This document shows positions 1 to 8,448 of a stretch of DNA of 29,681 nucleotides, in pieces. Every line of letters begins with the position of its first letter. Within the stretch, counting starts at the first letter, position 1. A program made the position numbers and the translations under genes. Under the pieces are notes generated by a model. The model was not told where the DNA came from, did not search any database, and saw only the letters and a program-made list of their open reading frames with translations. Source of the stretch: Pseudomonadota bacterium (GTDB lineage Bacteria > Myxococcota_A > Polyangia > Polyangiales > Polyangiaceae); assembly GCA_023402175.1 (NCBI GenBank), contig JAEXCN010000146.1:1-29681 (forward strand), read 5' to 3'.

Positions 1-70
1 CGGCTGTCACATCGATTGCAGCTCGAGACAGTTTGAGGGTCTCGAGGCAATCGTGCGCCAGCCGCTCGTT
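1..70. repeat. Left arm of a 70-bp perfect inverted repeat
   Basis: Bases 1-70 are the exact reverse complement of 2144-2213 (70 of 70 by eye). Weaker similarity runs inward to about base 92. The arm starts at the window edge, so it may continue outside. The pair encloses about 2.2 kb containing the HNH gene and a broken copy of its 3' end. Confidence 0.93.
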
Positions 71-363
71 TCGTTCTCCGGAGGCGCGCTCGCTCGAGAG
101 CGAGCGATCGAGCGCACACGCGGGACGTCACTTGCGCCAGCGCAAGCGACCGGCTGACCAACGCCCAGGCGGAGCAGCGCGACTCCCGCGCCGCGCCCGT
201 CCTCACGCGGGCGAGCGGCAGGACGCGGTGTCCGCTATCGACGGATGCTGCGAGCTTCGGGCTCCCGGAACGCGGATGAACGTAGCGCCAGCGCATCGGT
301 CTCGAAGCACGCCGACGCGTGCGTGCGCGCGCCGCGCCGTCCTTGGATCCACTCCCGATGCGA
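71..363. other. Gene-free stretch with small palindromes and an HNH remnant
   Basis: No convincing gene is present. Two short hairpins are visible: 87-106 (9-bp arms, CGCTCGCTC and its complement, around two bases) and 131-146 (CTTGCGC/GCGCAAG around CA). The part from 235 to about 345 resembles the 3' end of the neighbouring HNH gene and is listed separately. The remainder to 363 lies just past the HNH stop codon. Confidence 0.6.
235..345 (-). pseudogene. Degenerate 3' fragment of an HNH endonuclease gene
   Basis: Read on the minus strand, this stretch gives a peptide that includes FETDALALRSSAFREPEAR and ends at a TAG (235-237). It aligns with LETVAQALRSLGFREPEVR near the C-terminus of the intact HNH protein next door. 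A GGATCCA upstream also matches the corresponding DNA of the intact gene. There is no start codon, HNH motif or N-terminal part. It looks like a remnant of a second, related HNH gene. The 5' limit is approximate because similarity fades. Confidence 0.6.
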
Positions 364-1713
364 TCACGTCAGAAGCAGCAGCGCTTCGCGAATCATCGTC
401 TCGAGCGGCGCATCTTCGCCGAATCGCGTCTCGAGCGTGGGCATGACTCGGCGGACTTCAGGCTCCCGGAAGCCCAATGACCGGAGCGCCTGCGCCACGG
501 TCTCCAAGCGCGCCGAGGAGCGTGATGCGTACTTGAGCTGTCGCAAGTGGATCCGCGAGGCCACATGCTGGCGGCCAAAGACCTGCTCGGCGTGATGCTG
601 GTTGTGCGCGCGGCACCTCACTCGGAGGTTTGCTGCGTCGTCGGTCCCGCCGAGCGCCTTCGGGTGAACGTGATCGAGCTCGAGGAGGGCGCGCGCCGGA
701 CACCGATTGCCTTCCGCATCGACATACGAACACTGCTCTCCGTCGCGCGCGAAGACCTCTCGCCGCACCTCCCTCGGGATGTGCCGCCGTCCCATCTTCG
801 GTGCATCGTCTCCGCCCTGCTTCGCGCGAGCTCCGTGCGCGGCGGCGACGGCCGCGTTCGTGGTCGCTTCCGCGTCCGCGCAATCGACCGACCCGCGGCC
901 CGCTGGCGATGCGGCGACTGCATCCGTGATCGCGCTCCCGCCCGCATCGTGCTCGGCCGCGGTCGTGTTCGGCTCGGCACACTTCGCTCTCCTCGCACGG
1001 GACGTCTTCCCGAGCCGCTCTCGTTCGAGCTTCGCGAGGAGGAGATCGAGCGACGCATCGAGGACGATTTCGAGATCGCCTGCCGGGTTTCGGTGGCGCA
1101 TGAGGTCCTTGATGCGTTCGAGCTTCGCCTTGATCTCGACGGACACGGTCAGCTCGACGCGATACCGCGTCGGCGACAGCGGTTCGATCGTTGGGCGCAT
1201 CTCCGTGCCGACCGAGCCTGCCGCCGAGGGCGCGAACCCTTGCGATGCATGTGGAGGCCCGATCGGCAATTGCGCCTGCGGCGCGACGGGCTCGATGCAG
1301 CTGGCGACGTCGGGCCGCGGGAAGCGCGCGGCGATCATCGCCCGTATCTCCTGCGTGGTCTTGCCGATCGCCTCGCGAAGGAGCTCTTCGTGGTTCTCCT
1401 CCGAGAGGTGATCACAAAGCGTATAGACCGCACTCAGATGTACCTTTCCTCGTTCGAGCAACGCGAGGGCGCGCGGAAACTGTCGAACGACGCGAGCCAC
1501 CGCGATCCGCCGGTAAGCCTCGCCTTCGCTCATTCCGAGCTTTCGAATGCAGAAATCCCACATCGACGAATACGCATATTCGCGATCGAGTCTTCGAACC
1601 TCGACCTCGCCGAGGTATTCGAGGAGCCGCGCCTGCCAGACGTGTCCTCTTCCGACGTGCACGCTGAGTCGAGCAAGCAGCTCGTCGTTCGTGAGATCCC
1701 CCAGGTTCTGCAT
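364..1713 (-). CDS. HNH endonuclease, myxobacterial repeat-associated family
   Basis: The 449-residue protein has three parts. Residues 1-135 form a helical region (LTNDELLARL, YSSMWDFCIRKLGMSEGEAYRRI) typical of a large delta-proteobacterial HNH family, comparable in layout to the DUF222-HNH proteins of the mycobacterial 13E12 repeats. Residues 235-310 are an Ala-rich linker. Residues 310-380 carry the nuclease, with RREVFARDGEQCSYV, then LELDHVHPKALGG and N362/H370 as metal and catalytic positions. The last 45 residues (AQALRSLGFREPEVRRV) resemble a RuvA C-terminal-type helical module. The ATG at 1713 has no clear Shine-Dalgarno sequence; a TAGAC box lies close upstream. The gene sits alone inside an inverted repeat, with a decayed copy of its own 3' end beside it, so it may be part of a multicopy or selfish element. 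Its biological target is unknown. Confidence 0.88.
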   Translation of the reverse strand: MQNLGDLTNDELLARLSVHVGRGHVWQARLLEYLGEVEVRRLDREYAYSSMWDFCIRKLGMSEGEAYRRIAVARVVRQFPRALALLERGKVHLSAVYTLCDHLSEENHEELLREAIGKTTQEIRAMIAARFPRPDVASCIEPVAPQAQLPIGPPHASQGFAPSAAGSVGTEMRPTIEPLSPTRYRVELTVSVEIKAKLERIKDLMRHRNPAGDLEIVLDASLDLLLAKLERERLGKTSRARRAKCAEPNTTAAEHDAGGSAITDAVAASPAGRGSVDCADAEATTNAAVAAAHGARAKQGGDDAPKMGRRHIPREVRREVFARDGEQCSYVDAEGNRCPARALLELDHVHPKALGGTDDAANLRVRCRAHNQHHAEQVFGRQHVASRIHLRQLKYASRSSARLETVAQALRSLGFREPEVRRVMPTLETRFGEDAPLETMIREALLLLT

Positions 1714-2143
1714 GAATCACGTCTAGCACGCAGTTCTCGCGCTCCCGGAACAGCCCCTCCCGCGAGCGAACGGCGACCCGATCACCTCGCGAGCCCTCCG
1801 ACACGCGATCGCGAAGCAGGAGGCTGCTGACGGCCCGCACGCACTGCTCCTTCGACGAGCCGTGCTCTCGAGCCGACTCGTGCGTCGAGAGTCGTCAAGT
1901 TCGAAGTACAGAATCGTTACGGCGAATCGCCTCTATGCGCGAGGTTGCCCGATGCCGGCGAACATCGAGAGCGAGAGCGCGTCGCGACGCGGCAACGCGA
2001 CACCTTCGCCTTCCACCTGTTCGGCGTCACTGCCAACGACTTCAACCCGCCAGTCATGTTCGTCGCGCGCCCTTTTCTTCAAGTCATCAGCGATGCGGAA
2101 CCGCCACGACACTTCGATGGATCGAGCGCGCCCGCGGAGGTGG

Positions 2144-2213
2144 AACGAGCGGCTGGCGCACGATTGCCTCGAGACCCTCAAACTGTCTCGAGCTGCAATC
2201 GATGTGACAGCCG
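2144..2213. repeat. Right arm of the 70-bp perfect inverted repeat
   Basis: It is the exact reverse complement of 1-70. Its outer end (2204-2213) overlaps the first ten bases of the direct repeat described next, so the two repeat families are joined here. Confidence 0.93.
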
Positions 2214-2420
2214 CTCGTCCCGATCGAAGCGACGGGCGCCAACAGCCGCGTCGGAGCGTGCGCCCACCTGAATCGAAGCCATTCTCCGCCGCATGGCGGG
2301 CGAGACGAGCGCGCAGCTCATCGCGCTGTTCGGCGACGTCGCGGCAATCGCGAACAGATCTTCGCTCGAAGCGACTGGCAGCGGCAGCGCTGCCGAACGG
2401 ACGAACGTCAGGGGACATCC
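2204..2420. repeat. Direct repeat, copy A (bipartite)
   Basis: The first block (2204-2263) is identical over 60 bases to 2633-2692. After an unrelated 84-base insert, the second block (2348-2420) matches 2729-2801 at about 61 of 73 positions without gaps. The two blocks keep their order and orientation but differ in spacing. Confidence 0.9.
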
Positions 2421-2632
2421 TCCGTAACCGCAAGTACGCGCTATCGGAGCCGAAGCCGTCATCGTGCAACGAGCGCTGGGCCGCGACGGCACCGAACGGT
2501 ATCTCCGAGCTCTACGCGTGATCGACGCGCAGAAGAGCGAAAGGGCGCCGCGCGCCGGACTCGCGTCCGCCAGCGCGTCGAGGCGGGCATTCGCGAAGGG
2601 CTGCGGCTCCTGACGCAATCGGCTCGCGGGTG

Positions 2633-2801
2633 GTGACAGCCGCTCGTCCCGATCGAAGCGACGGGCGCCAACAGCCGCGTCGGAGCGTGCGCGCAGTCGC
2701 AGAAGAATCCAGTTCGAGCCCGCGCTGGTCGCGAATAGATCTTCGCTCGAGGCCAGAGGCAGCGGCCGCGCTGCGGATCACACGAACGTCAGAGGACGTC
2801 C
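2633..2801. repeat. Direct repeat, copy B (bipartite)
   Basis: This is the second copy of the repeat at 2204-2420. Block one is 2633-2692 (60 of 60 identical) and block two is 2729-2801 (about 84 percent identical), with only 36 bases between them. It stops shortly before the lipoprotein gene that ends at 2845. Confidence 0.9.
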
Positions 2802-2844
2802 AGGCGGCATGGCCGCGTGGCGACACGACCGGGCGAAGCCAATA

Positions 2845-3723
2845 TTAGGTGCCGCCGTCGACGCATACGGCGGGCATCGTGGACCACGTGATCGAGACGT
2901 TTGCAAAGTGGCCTTGGCCAATACCGTCGATGTAGAGGTCCGCGACCTTCACATAATATCGCCCGACACGTAGCGGCTCGTTGGACTTCACGGGCTTCAA
3001 CGACCCCACGCCGAACTGCGCCTCGGTCTCCTCCTCGAAGAAGAACGAAGCGACCACGTGTCCCGTGTCGATCGACACGTTCACGTTCCGTGGCGTGTCC
3101 ACGGTGAACGTGAACCAGCGCGCCGGCTTGGCCCCCGGGCTGGCGGGAGGCGTCGTGCCTCCCACGGAGAATTTCGGAACGAACGAAACGTTCATCGCGG
3201 TGGCCCTCGTCGCGTAGCCGGACGACTTGAGGTCGTAGACGACGAGCTCACACAACGGATCGACCGCGGGTGGCGGCGACAAGCACGCGGCCAGCTTGGT
3301 GGCTTGCGCATCACAGCCAACCGCCTTCGGCGTGCCGTCCGCTGCGCATTGGAAAGACGTCGCCGTCTTGAGTGCACAGTCCAGCGCGGCGTCGCGTTCT
3401 GCCTTGCACTCGGCTGGCGTCGAGGTGGTCAGCGCTTCGCAGTCGGAGATGCACGTCGATTGCTTCGCGCACTTCGCGCTCGCCGCCTTCGCGCAGATTC
3501 GCTCGCAAATGCTGCCCTTGTTCGCATTCGTCGGACCAGGATCCTCCGGTCCGGTGGAGGCCGTGTCGTCCGATGGTGAGGTGTCGCCCGTTTCCGCCGG
3601 AACGCTGGTGGCGCCGCCCGCTTCCGCCGGACCGCCGGTGGTGCCGCCCGACGTGCACGCTACCGCTCCGATCGCAACGGGCGCGACGAGGCCCAAGACA
3701 ATGACGACATGCTGAATACCCAT
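2845..3723 (-). CDS. Putative lipoprotein with Cys-rich and PPC-like domains
   Basis: The 292-residue protein starts at the ATG at 3723, which follows a TGGGGG ribosome binding site; an in-frame GTG at 3738 lies upstream of that site and is less likely. The N-terminus is a lipoprotein signal with lipobox A-V-A-C at residue 23. A Gly/Pro/Thr-rich linker follows, then a segment with about eight cysteines (CERICAKAASAKC, CISDC, a later pair). The C-terminal 110 residues (ARWFTFTVDTPRNVNVSIDT, RVGRYYVKVADLY) look like a bacterial pre-peptidase beta-sandwich. It is predicted to be exported and lipid-anchored. It is the second gene of an operon, 27 bases after the lipoprotein gene upstream. Function unknown. 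Confidence 0.82.
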   Translation of the reverse strand: MGIQHVVIVLGLVAPVAIGAVACTSGGTTGGPAEAGGATSVPAETGDTSPSDDTASTGPEDPGPTNANKGSICERICAKAASAKCAKQSTCISDCEALTTSTPAECKAERDAALDCALKTATSFQCAADGTPKAVGCDAQATKLAACLSPPPAVDPLCELVVYDLKSSGYATRATAMNVSFVPKFSVGGTTPPASPGAKPARWFTFTVDTPRNVNVSIDTGHVVASFFFEEETEAQFGVGSLKPVKSNEPLRVGRYYVKVADLYIDGIGQGHFANVSITWSTMPAVCVDGGT

Positions 3724-3750
3724 GAAACCCCCAAGCACTCGCGATGGTCG

Positions 3751-5073
3751 TCAGTTCGTCGAGTCGTCGTGTGCGGCGGCGATCGACGACCAGTCTTGGA
3801 AGCGCGCGACGAAGATGGGCGACGTCCCGTCCTTCGGGTTCGGGTGTACGAGCTCTACGTTGCCAATGGAGCCGGTCGTGTTGAGCCAACCGAGCACGTA
3901 GAGCTCGCGATCGCCGCCCACTGCGAAATCGAGGACGTTGAAGGGGCCGTCGAACCGGAGGCTCACGGCCGGACCGCCGATGGTCTCGGCGTGCTGGAAC
4001 CCAAGCCCAGTCTGGTTGTTCGCATCGGGCATCGTCCAGCCCTGCTGGCTGAAGAGGAAAACCGTCTGGAAGCTGTTCGTGCCGTACTCCAGCACTCGTG
4101 AATAATCGTCGAGAATTTTCACGGGATCGCCCGACGGAGGCAGCGTCTCTGCAAAGACGCCCTCTTCCTTTTGGTCTCTGCTGAGGCGGTAGACGTTGTC
4201 GTCGAACCCGCGACCGACCGCGATCTGCCGACCGACAACGAGGCCATCGGGGTCGCGAGTCGCACGGCCTGTCTTGGGATCGATCCCGCAGCCGTCGATC
4301 GTCCAGTACGTGCCCGTGCTCGAGCGGGCGACGCCACTGCTGCGATCCTCCGCAAGGATCCACTTCAAGCACTCGGGGATCTGGCTACCAAGGTGTTTGA
4401 CGTCACCTGACGCGGTAATCCGATCCACGCTCCCTGCGGGGGGCGTGTCTGACGTGCCGAGGGTCCGCGAGACGATGAGCGCGTCCTCTCCGTCCGTGAA
4501 GACGAGGCAAAAACCTCCACCGGCCTTGCCGGCGGGAGGCGCGACGACGACCTTCGACGTGACGGCTCGCCCTTCGGGATCCAGGCGTATCGCTTGAAGC
4601 TCGTAGTCCGGGGCCTGACCAACCCAGCTGCAAACCGTTGCGCTCCCCGAAGGGTGAAAGTCGAAATCCGTTCCTCCCAGTCCCGCGCTGCCCTTGAACG
4701 TCGACGAGACGTGGGTCTCGTCGAGGTCACGCGTGAGGTAGCGCACGTGGAAGTTGTGGATCGAGAGGCTCGGCGCGTTCTCGCGAAACAGGATCGCGAT
4801 CCCGCCCTGCGGGTTCGGACGGACCGCACGAATCGCGTCGTCCTGCTCGCCGCTTGCGGCGGCGTTGTCTAGATCGAACTCCCGCTCGGGCAGCACCACC
4901 GCCGCGTACGAGGGAGGGAGCGGTTTCGCCGGCTCTTTCCCCTCGTCGACGACGCCATCGTTCCCCCCATCATTCCCCCCGTCGGGCTTCCCATTGGCGG
5001 GGTCCTGACCGTGAGCCGTCGTTGCGCACCCAGCTGCAACAAGCAGGAACGAAAACAGTAAGTTGTGTCGCAT
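3751..5073 (-). CDS. Putative lipoprotein of unknown function
   Basis: The start is the ATG at 5073, preceded by GAGGGG; the longer open frame to 5250 has no support. The 440-residue product begins MRHNLLFSFLLVAAGC, a lipoprotein signal with Cys16 as the lipidation site, followed by an Asp/Gly/Asn-rich linker. The remainder is rich in beta-strand-like patches separated by Gly/Asp turns (DFDFHPSGSATVCSW, DFAVGGDRELYVLGWLN). This would fit a beta-propeller-like surface protein, but I see no named domain. It is first in a two-gene operon with the lipoprotein ending at 2845. Both genes look somewhat less GC-rich than the rest of the window. Confidence 0.82.
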   Translation of the reverse strand: MRHNLLFSFLLVAAGCATTAHGQDPANGKPDGGNDGGNDGVVDEGKEPAKPLPPSYAAVVLPEREFDLDNAAASGEQDDAIRAVRPNPQGGIAILFRENAPSLSIHNFHVRYLTRDLDETHVSSTFKGSAGLGGTDFDFHPSGSATVCSWVGQAPDYELQAIRLDPEGRAVTSKVVVAPPAGKAGGGFCLVFTDGEDALIVSRTLGTSDTPPAGSVDRITASGDVKHLGSQIPECLKWILAEDRSSGVARSSTGTYWTIDGCGIDPKTGRATRDPDGLVVGRQIAVGRGFDDNVYRLSRDQKEEGVFAETLPPSGDPVKILDDYSRVLEYGTNSFQTVFLFSQQGWTMPDANNQTGLGFQHAETIGGPAVSLRFDGPFNVLDFAVGGDRELYVLGWLNTTGSIGNVELVHPNPKDGTSPIFVARFQDWSSIAAAHDDSTN

Positions 5074-5209
5074 CAGCCCCTCGTCAGAAAGGAAAAGGAG
5101 AGAAGCTCCCCTCCCTCTGACGAATGGTGAGCCGAGGAATTCAACGCGAGCCGAAGGGCCACCTTGCGGGTGGTCGGGCGCGCTGCTCCGGGCGATGGGG
5201 CGGGCGGGA

Positions 5210-5617
5210 CTAGTGTCCGTGCACGCTCGCAGCGCTGCAGCGGTAGTCACCAGCGATGATTGCCGAGCGCCGGCACGTGACCTCGATGGTCTCCGCGCCG
5301 ACGATGTCGTAGTTGGCTTCGTAGCCGAACACCGTCCGACGCTCCTGCATCTGCGTCACGGTGCATTGATTCCCGCAGCCAGCATGTTGCCGGGCGTGCT
5401 CACTCGCACGATGACGAAGTCCCGCGTCGTCCGCGATCACGTTGTTGTAGAGGCCAACACCGACGGCGGCGGCGACCAGCCAGGCAGCGAGAGAGAGGGC
5501 GCGCGAAGCGGTGATGCCGGTGCGGCGGGGCGTGGCGCGCGAGGCGGTCCACTCGCCGACGCGAGGCGAGATCACACGGTCTCCAGACTGATGTGCATGA
5601 AACGAGTACGGGCTCAT
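5210..5617 (-). CDS. Small single-pass membrane protein, unknown function
   Basis: The 135-residue protein has a polar N-terminus, one transmembrane helix at about residues 41-57 (LSLAAWLVAAAVGVGLY), and a short outer domain with four cysteines (GCGNQC, VTCRRSAIIAGDYRC). That domain would suit a small disulfide-bonded fold. The start at 5617 has no clear ribosome binding site and an internal GTG is possible. It lies downstream of the kinase gene on the same strand, separated by 237 bases. I do not recognise a family, although short membrane proteins with this kind of Cys pattern are frequent in myxobacteria. Confidence 0.6.
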   Translation of the reverse strand: MSPYSFHAHQSGDRVISPRVGEWTASRATPRRTGITASRALSLAAWLVAAAVGVGLYNNVIADDAGLRHRASEHARQHAGCGNQCTVTQMQERRTVFGYEANYDIVGAETIEVTCRRSAIIAGDYRCSAASVHGH

Positions 5618-5854
5618 TGGTCGAGCGCAGCTTCGTCGGCTCCCGTGTCACCACCGTGCACGTTGCGCAAACGTTCGGAGAGGTCGGAGGCGATCGAAAG
5701 GAGCTCATGCGTGGTGCGCGATCCTCGGCGGAGCGAGTTTCGACACGCGCGTGCCGCAAGCGACGACTCGTTCGAGGCAAGGCGGACGCGCCCGTGACGG
5801 ACGACGAAAATCCGAGCATCTCGACGTCGCCGCGCCCGGTGGCTGCGAGAGCCG

Positions 5855-7447
5855 TCACCGATGTCCTGGCACCACGCCTGAGGGCGACGGAGCTGCTGCA
5901 GGCCTCGGCGTCGCGGGCGGGACGACGCGGACGGGGGCCGTGAAGCGGACGAAGGAACCAGGACGGGTCGGCAGAGCAGTAGAGGCGCTCGGCGTCGCGC
6001 TCGCCGTCGTGCTCGCGTTGTCCGTTGATGGAGGCGTGGCGACGAACGCCGAGGTCGCGGCGGCTTCTCCATGCGCCTCCGGCACGGTGTTACTCGCAGG
6101 AGGCAGTGTCGTCGCAGGCGCGGCGCGATCGTCGGGCTGCACCGCACTCGCAGGCGTCGGTGACCGTTCGAGCATCATCCCGCTCAACAGCGCGATGATG
6201 ATGAGCAGCATCGCGACGACGACCCACGGCAGGAGTGTGCGCGCATCGAACGTGAGTCGGTCGAGCCGGGATGTGATCGCAGTCGGGGCAGTCGAGCTCG
6301 AGCTGTTCGCGTTCGGCGCGTCGCTCGGGGTGCCCTTCGCATCGACCGTGACGGCGTTCAGACGCATGCGTGCGCCCGAGCTCTTCACCCCGTGCTCGAA
6401 GAGGCGCGCCGATTCGGAGATGCGGTTCGCGCGGAAGCTCTCCTCGTTCGCCGCGAGCATCCTCTGCCGCTTTTCGATGTAGGGTGCACCCGCCGACTTG
6501 ACCCACGCCGATACCTCGGCTGCCGGCGCGTTCGGCGCCACGTCCGCGAGCGCAGCGGCCATGTCCGCCGCGGTCGCGTACCTCGCCTCCGGCAGTGTCG
6601 CCATCGCCCGCGTGATGATCGGCTCGAGCAGGTACACCTGCGCCCAGCGGTCGGGCTCGATCGAGCCTCGGTCGGTGTCGAGCGCCTCGGTCGGTGTCGG
6701 CGTCGAGCCGAGCGCGACCGACCGAATGAAGTCGGGATCGTTCTTGCCGTCGTAGAAGCGACGGTTGACGAGCAGCTCCCAGAGGAGCACGCCCGCCGCG
6801 TAGATGTCGGCGGTGCGGGTGACGCGCTCGGCGCGGATCTGCTCCGGCGCCATGTACGCGAGCTTCCCTTTCAGGAAGCCTTCGCGCGTGTGATGAATGC
6901 TCGTTCGCGCTTTCGCGATGCCGAAGTCGACGAGTCGCGGGATGCCGTCGACGCTGACGAGGACGTTCTGCGGGGACACGTCGCGATGCACGATGTTGAG
7001 CGGTTCGCCGACGTCGTCCGTAGCTTCGTGCGCCGCGTGCAGCCCAGCGAGCACGCCCGACATGACCGTGAGCACGATCGGCAGCGGCACCGCCTCGCGC
7101 GACGCGACTGCGAGCTTGAAGAGGTAGCTCAAAGGAGCTCCGTGCACGTACTCCTGGACGAGGATCACCTCTTCGCCGTCGAGGATGACGTCCATGACGG
7201 GCACGACGTTCGGATGATGAATGCCCGAGGCGATCCGGGCTTCGTCGTGGAACATCGCGACGAACTCGGGATCGTCGACATAGTGCGGATGCAACCGCTT
7301 CGCCGCGACGAGCCTGGAGACCCCTTCCACCGCCATCAGCCGGGCAGCGTGCACCGTCGCCATTCCTCCACGCGCGATCGGCGGATGGAGGAGATAGCGG
7401 CCAACGCGAATGGGATACGACTCCTCGACCGCGCTGGGTTGGTTCAT
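5855..7447 (-). CDS. Transmembrane Ser/Thr protein kinase
   Basis: The start is ATG 7447, with GGAGAG about ten bases upstream, giving 530 residues. The kinase domain spans residues 17-305: glycine loop ARGGMATVH, catalytic Lys50 (VAAKRL), Glu69 in helix C, HRDVSPQN (154-161), DFG (174-176) and APEQ (200-203). All catalytic residues are present, so it should be active. One transmembrane helix follows at about 406-426 (PWVVVAMLLIIIALLSG). The last 100 residues are Ala/Thr/Pro-rich, low in complexity and presumably periplasmic, with no sensor domain I recognise. This layout is typical of the expanded PknB-like kinases of myxobacteria. The signal and the substrates cannot be read from the sequence. 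Confidence 0.95.
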   Translation of the reverse strand: MNQPSAVEESYPIRVGRYLLHPPIARGGMATVHAARLMAVEGVSRLVAAKRLHPHYVDDPEFVAMFHDEARIASGIHHPNVVPVMDVILDGEEVILVQEYVHGAPLSYLFKLAVASREAVPLPIVLTVMSGVLAGLHAAHEATDDVGEPLNIVHRDVSPQNVLVSVDGIPRLVDFGIAKARTSIHHTREGFLKGKLAYMAPEQIRAERVTRTADIYAAGVLLWELLVNRRFYDGKNDPDFIRSVALGSTPTPTEALDTDRGSIEPDRWAQVYLLEPIITRAMATLPEARYATAADMAAALADVAPNAPAAEVSAWVKSAGAPYIEKRQRMLAANEESFRANRISESARLFEHGVKSSGARMRLNAVTVDAKGTPSDAPNANSSSSTAPTAITSRLDRLTFDARTLLPWVVVAMLLIIIALLSGMMLERSPTPASAVQPDDRAAPATTLPPASNTVPEAHGEAAATSAFVATPPSTDNASTTASATPSASTALPTRPGSFVRFTAPVRVVPPATPRPAAAPSPSGVVPGHR

Positions 7448-7730
7448 GCGGGAGCTCTCCGGGTGCTCGATGGGGCGGGCGGCTTTCATCATTCGAACAG
7501 TTCAGCGTCCCTCCGCTCTGGTCAGGCTCGGTCCGCCATCGATGCTCTCGTCAGCTCGGTGCTCTATCCACGTCCGTGCGCGTGTGAGGAGCACGTCCCG
7601 AGCCAATCCGCGCTCCCGCGAACTCAGCGGATCGAGGCCTGAGCGACTCGCCTCGCTGTGGTCTTGCGGGTTGCCACCTGCAGCAAACGGTGCGGGGAGC
7701 TGCCCGCGATGGGAAGTCTACGCACCGCCC

Positions 7731-8327
7731 TCAGGTGTGAGGATCGTGCACGAAGAGATCGGTCACGGGATCGCCGACGCGGTCGAGGAAGACCACGCCG
7801 TCGAGGTGATCGATCTCGTGCTGCAGACAGCTCGCTTCGATGCCGTCGGCGGGGATGACGATGTTCTTGCCGCTGCCGGGGACGTTGCCGGTAACGATCA
7901 CTTCGGCAGCGCGCGAGATGTCGCCGGTGACGTAGGGCACGCTCTTGCAGGACTCATGGAAGACAGTGGATCCTCGGCGAGCGAGGATCCTCGGATTCGC
8001 GAGCACGACGAGCCCCGCGCACGATATCGCGTCGGGATGGCCGCTGACGTCCATCGCGAACAGCCGGATGTTCTCTCCGATCTGCGGCGCAGCGAGGCCG
8101 ATGCCCCCGGAGGCGCGGAGCGTCGCGACGAGCAGGTTCGCGAACGCGACGATCTGAGGCGCGGTCGGATCGACCTGGACGCTCGGACGCGCGAGGAGAG
8201 CATGGGGATGCGTGAGGACGGGGCGAACGAGGAGGCGCCTGTGTGTGCCGCTCTCGGGAGCCGCGCGCGCGCGTCTCACCGCGAGCGCGGGGGCATCGAT
8301 CGTCGAGACGTGCTTGCGCAGAGCCAT
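7731..8327 (-). CDS. def: Peptide deformylase with an altered motif 2
   Basis: The 198-residue protein starts at ATG 8327, preceded by a strong GAGGAGG site. It should remove the formyl group from new protein N-termini. Motif 1 is GIGLAAPQ (75-82) and motif 3 is QHEIDH (169-174), giving the metal ligands His170 and His174 and the catalytic Glu171. Motif 2, normally EGCLS, reads ESCKSVP (125-131). The metal-binding Cys127 is kept, but Gly is replaced by Ser and Leu by Lys. The protein also has a 40-residue N-terminal extension of Arg/Ala character. The usual partner fmt is not nearby; a TrmY-like gene lies upstream on the same strand. It may be a secondary deformylase rather than the housekeeping one. 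Confidence 0.88.
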   Translation of the reverse strand: MALRKHVSTIDAPALAVRRARAAPESGTHRRLLVRPVLTHPHALLARPSVQVDPTAPQIVAFANLLVATLRASGGIGLAAPQIGENIRLFAMDVSGHPDAISCAGLVVLANPRILARRGSTVFHESCKSVPYVTGDISRAAEVIVTGNVPGSGKNIVIPADGIEASCLQHEIDHLDGVVFLDRVGDPVTDLFVHDPHT

Positions 8328-8410
8328 CACCACCTCCTCGGGTCGTGACCGCGATCGACAGCACACGCCGCGCCAGCGCGAGCATGTCCGGCAACGAGGA
8401 AAGTTGCGCC

Positions 8411-8436
8411 GGTGTTGCTCGGCGGTGTTGCTCGGC
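8411..8436. repeat. 13-bp perfect tandem duplication
   Basis: GGTGTTGCTCGGC occurs twice back to back in the 121-base spacer between the TrmY-like gene and the deformylase gene. It is too short to say more. Confidence 0.85.
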
Positions 8437-8448
8437 GGCGTACTCGGA

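Larger units (their letters stand above)
1714..2844. other. 1.1-kb repeat-rich region without a convincing gene
   Basis: Several long open frames exist on both strands (for example 1862-2521 + and 1933-2469 -), but none has a recognisable product, a ribosome binding site or consistent composition. The region holds the right arm of the inverted repeat and two copies of a bipartite direct repeat. The stretch around 1945-2110 could be decayed coding sequence, but I cannot assign it. Base composition looks less GC-rich than the flanking genes. Confidence 0.6.

Noticed and set aside
1933..2469. 178-residue minus-strand frame in the repeat region
   Set aside because: It crosses the inverted repeat arm and direct repeat block. 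No product is recognised, and start context is poor. Decayed coding sequence cannot be excluded.
1862..2521. 219-residue plus-strand frame in the repeat region
   Set aside because: No ribosome binding site or family. Its similarity to a second frame at 2630-2848 only reflects the direct repeat.
1..2844. Possible insertion sequence with terminal inverted repeats
   Set aside because: No transposase motif is visible, the only intact gene is an HNH protein, and no target duplication can be checked because the left arm reaches the window edge. Kept as a repeat finding only.
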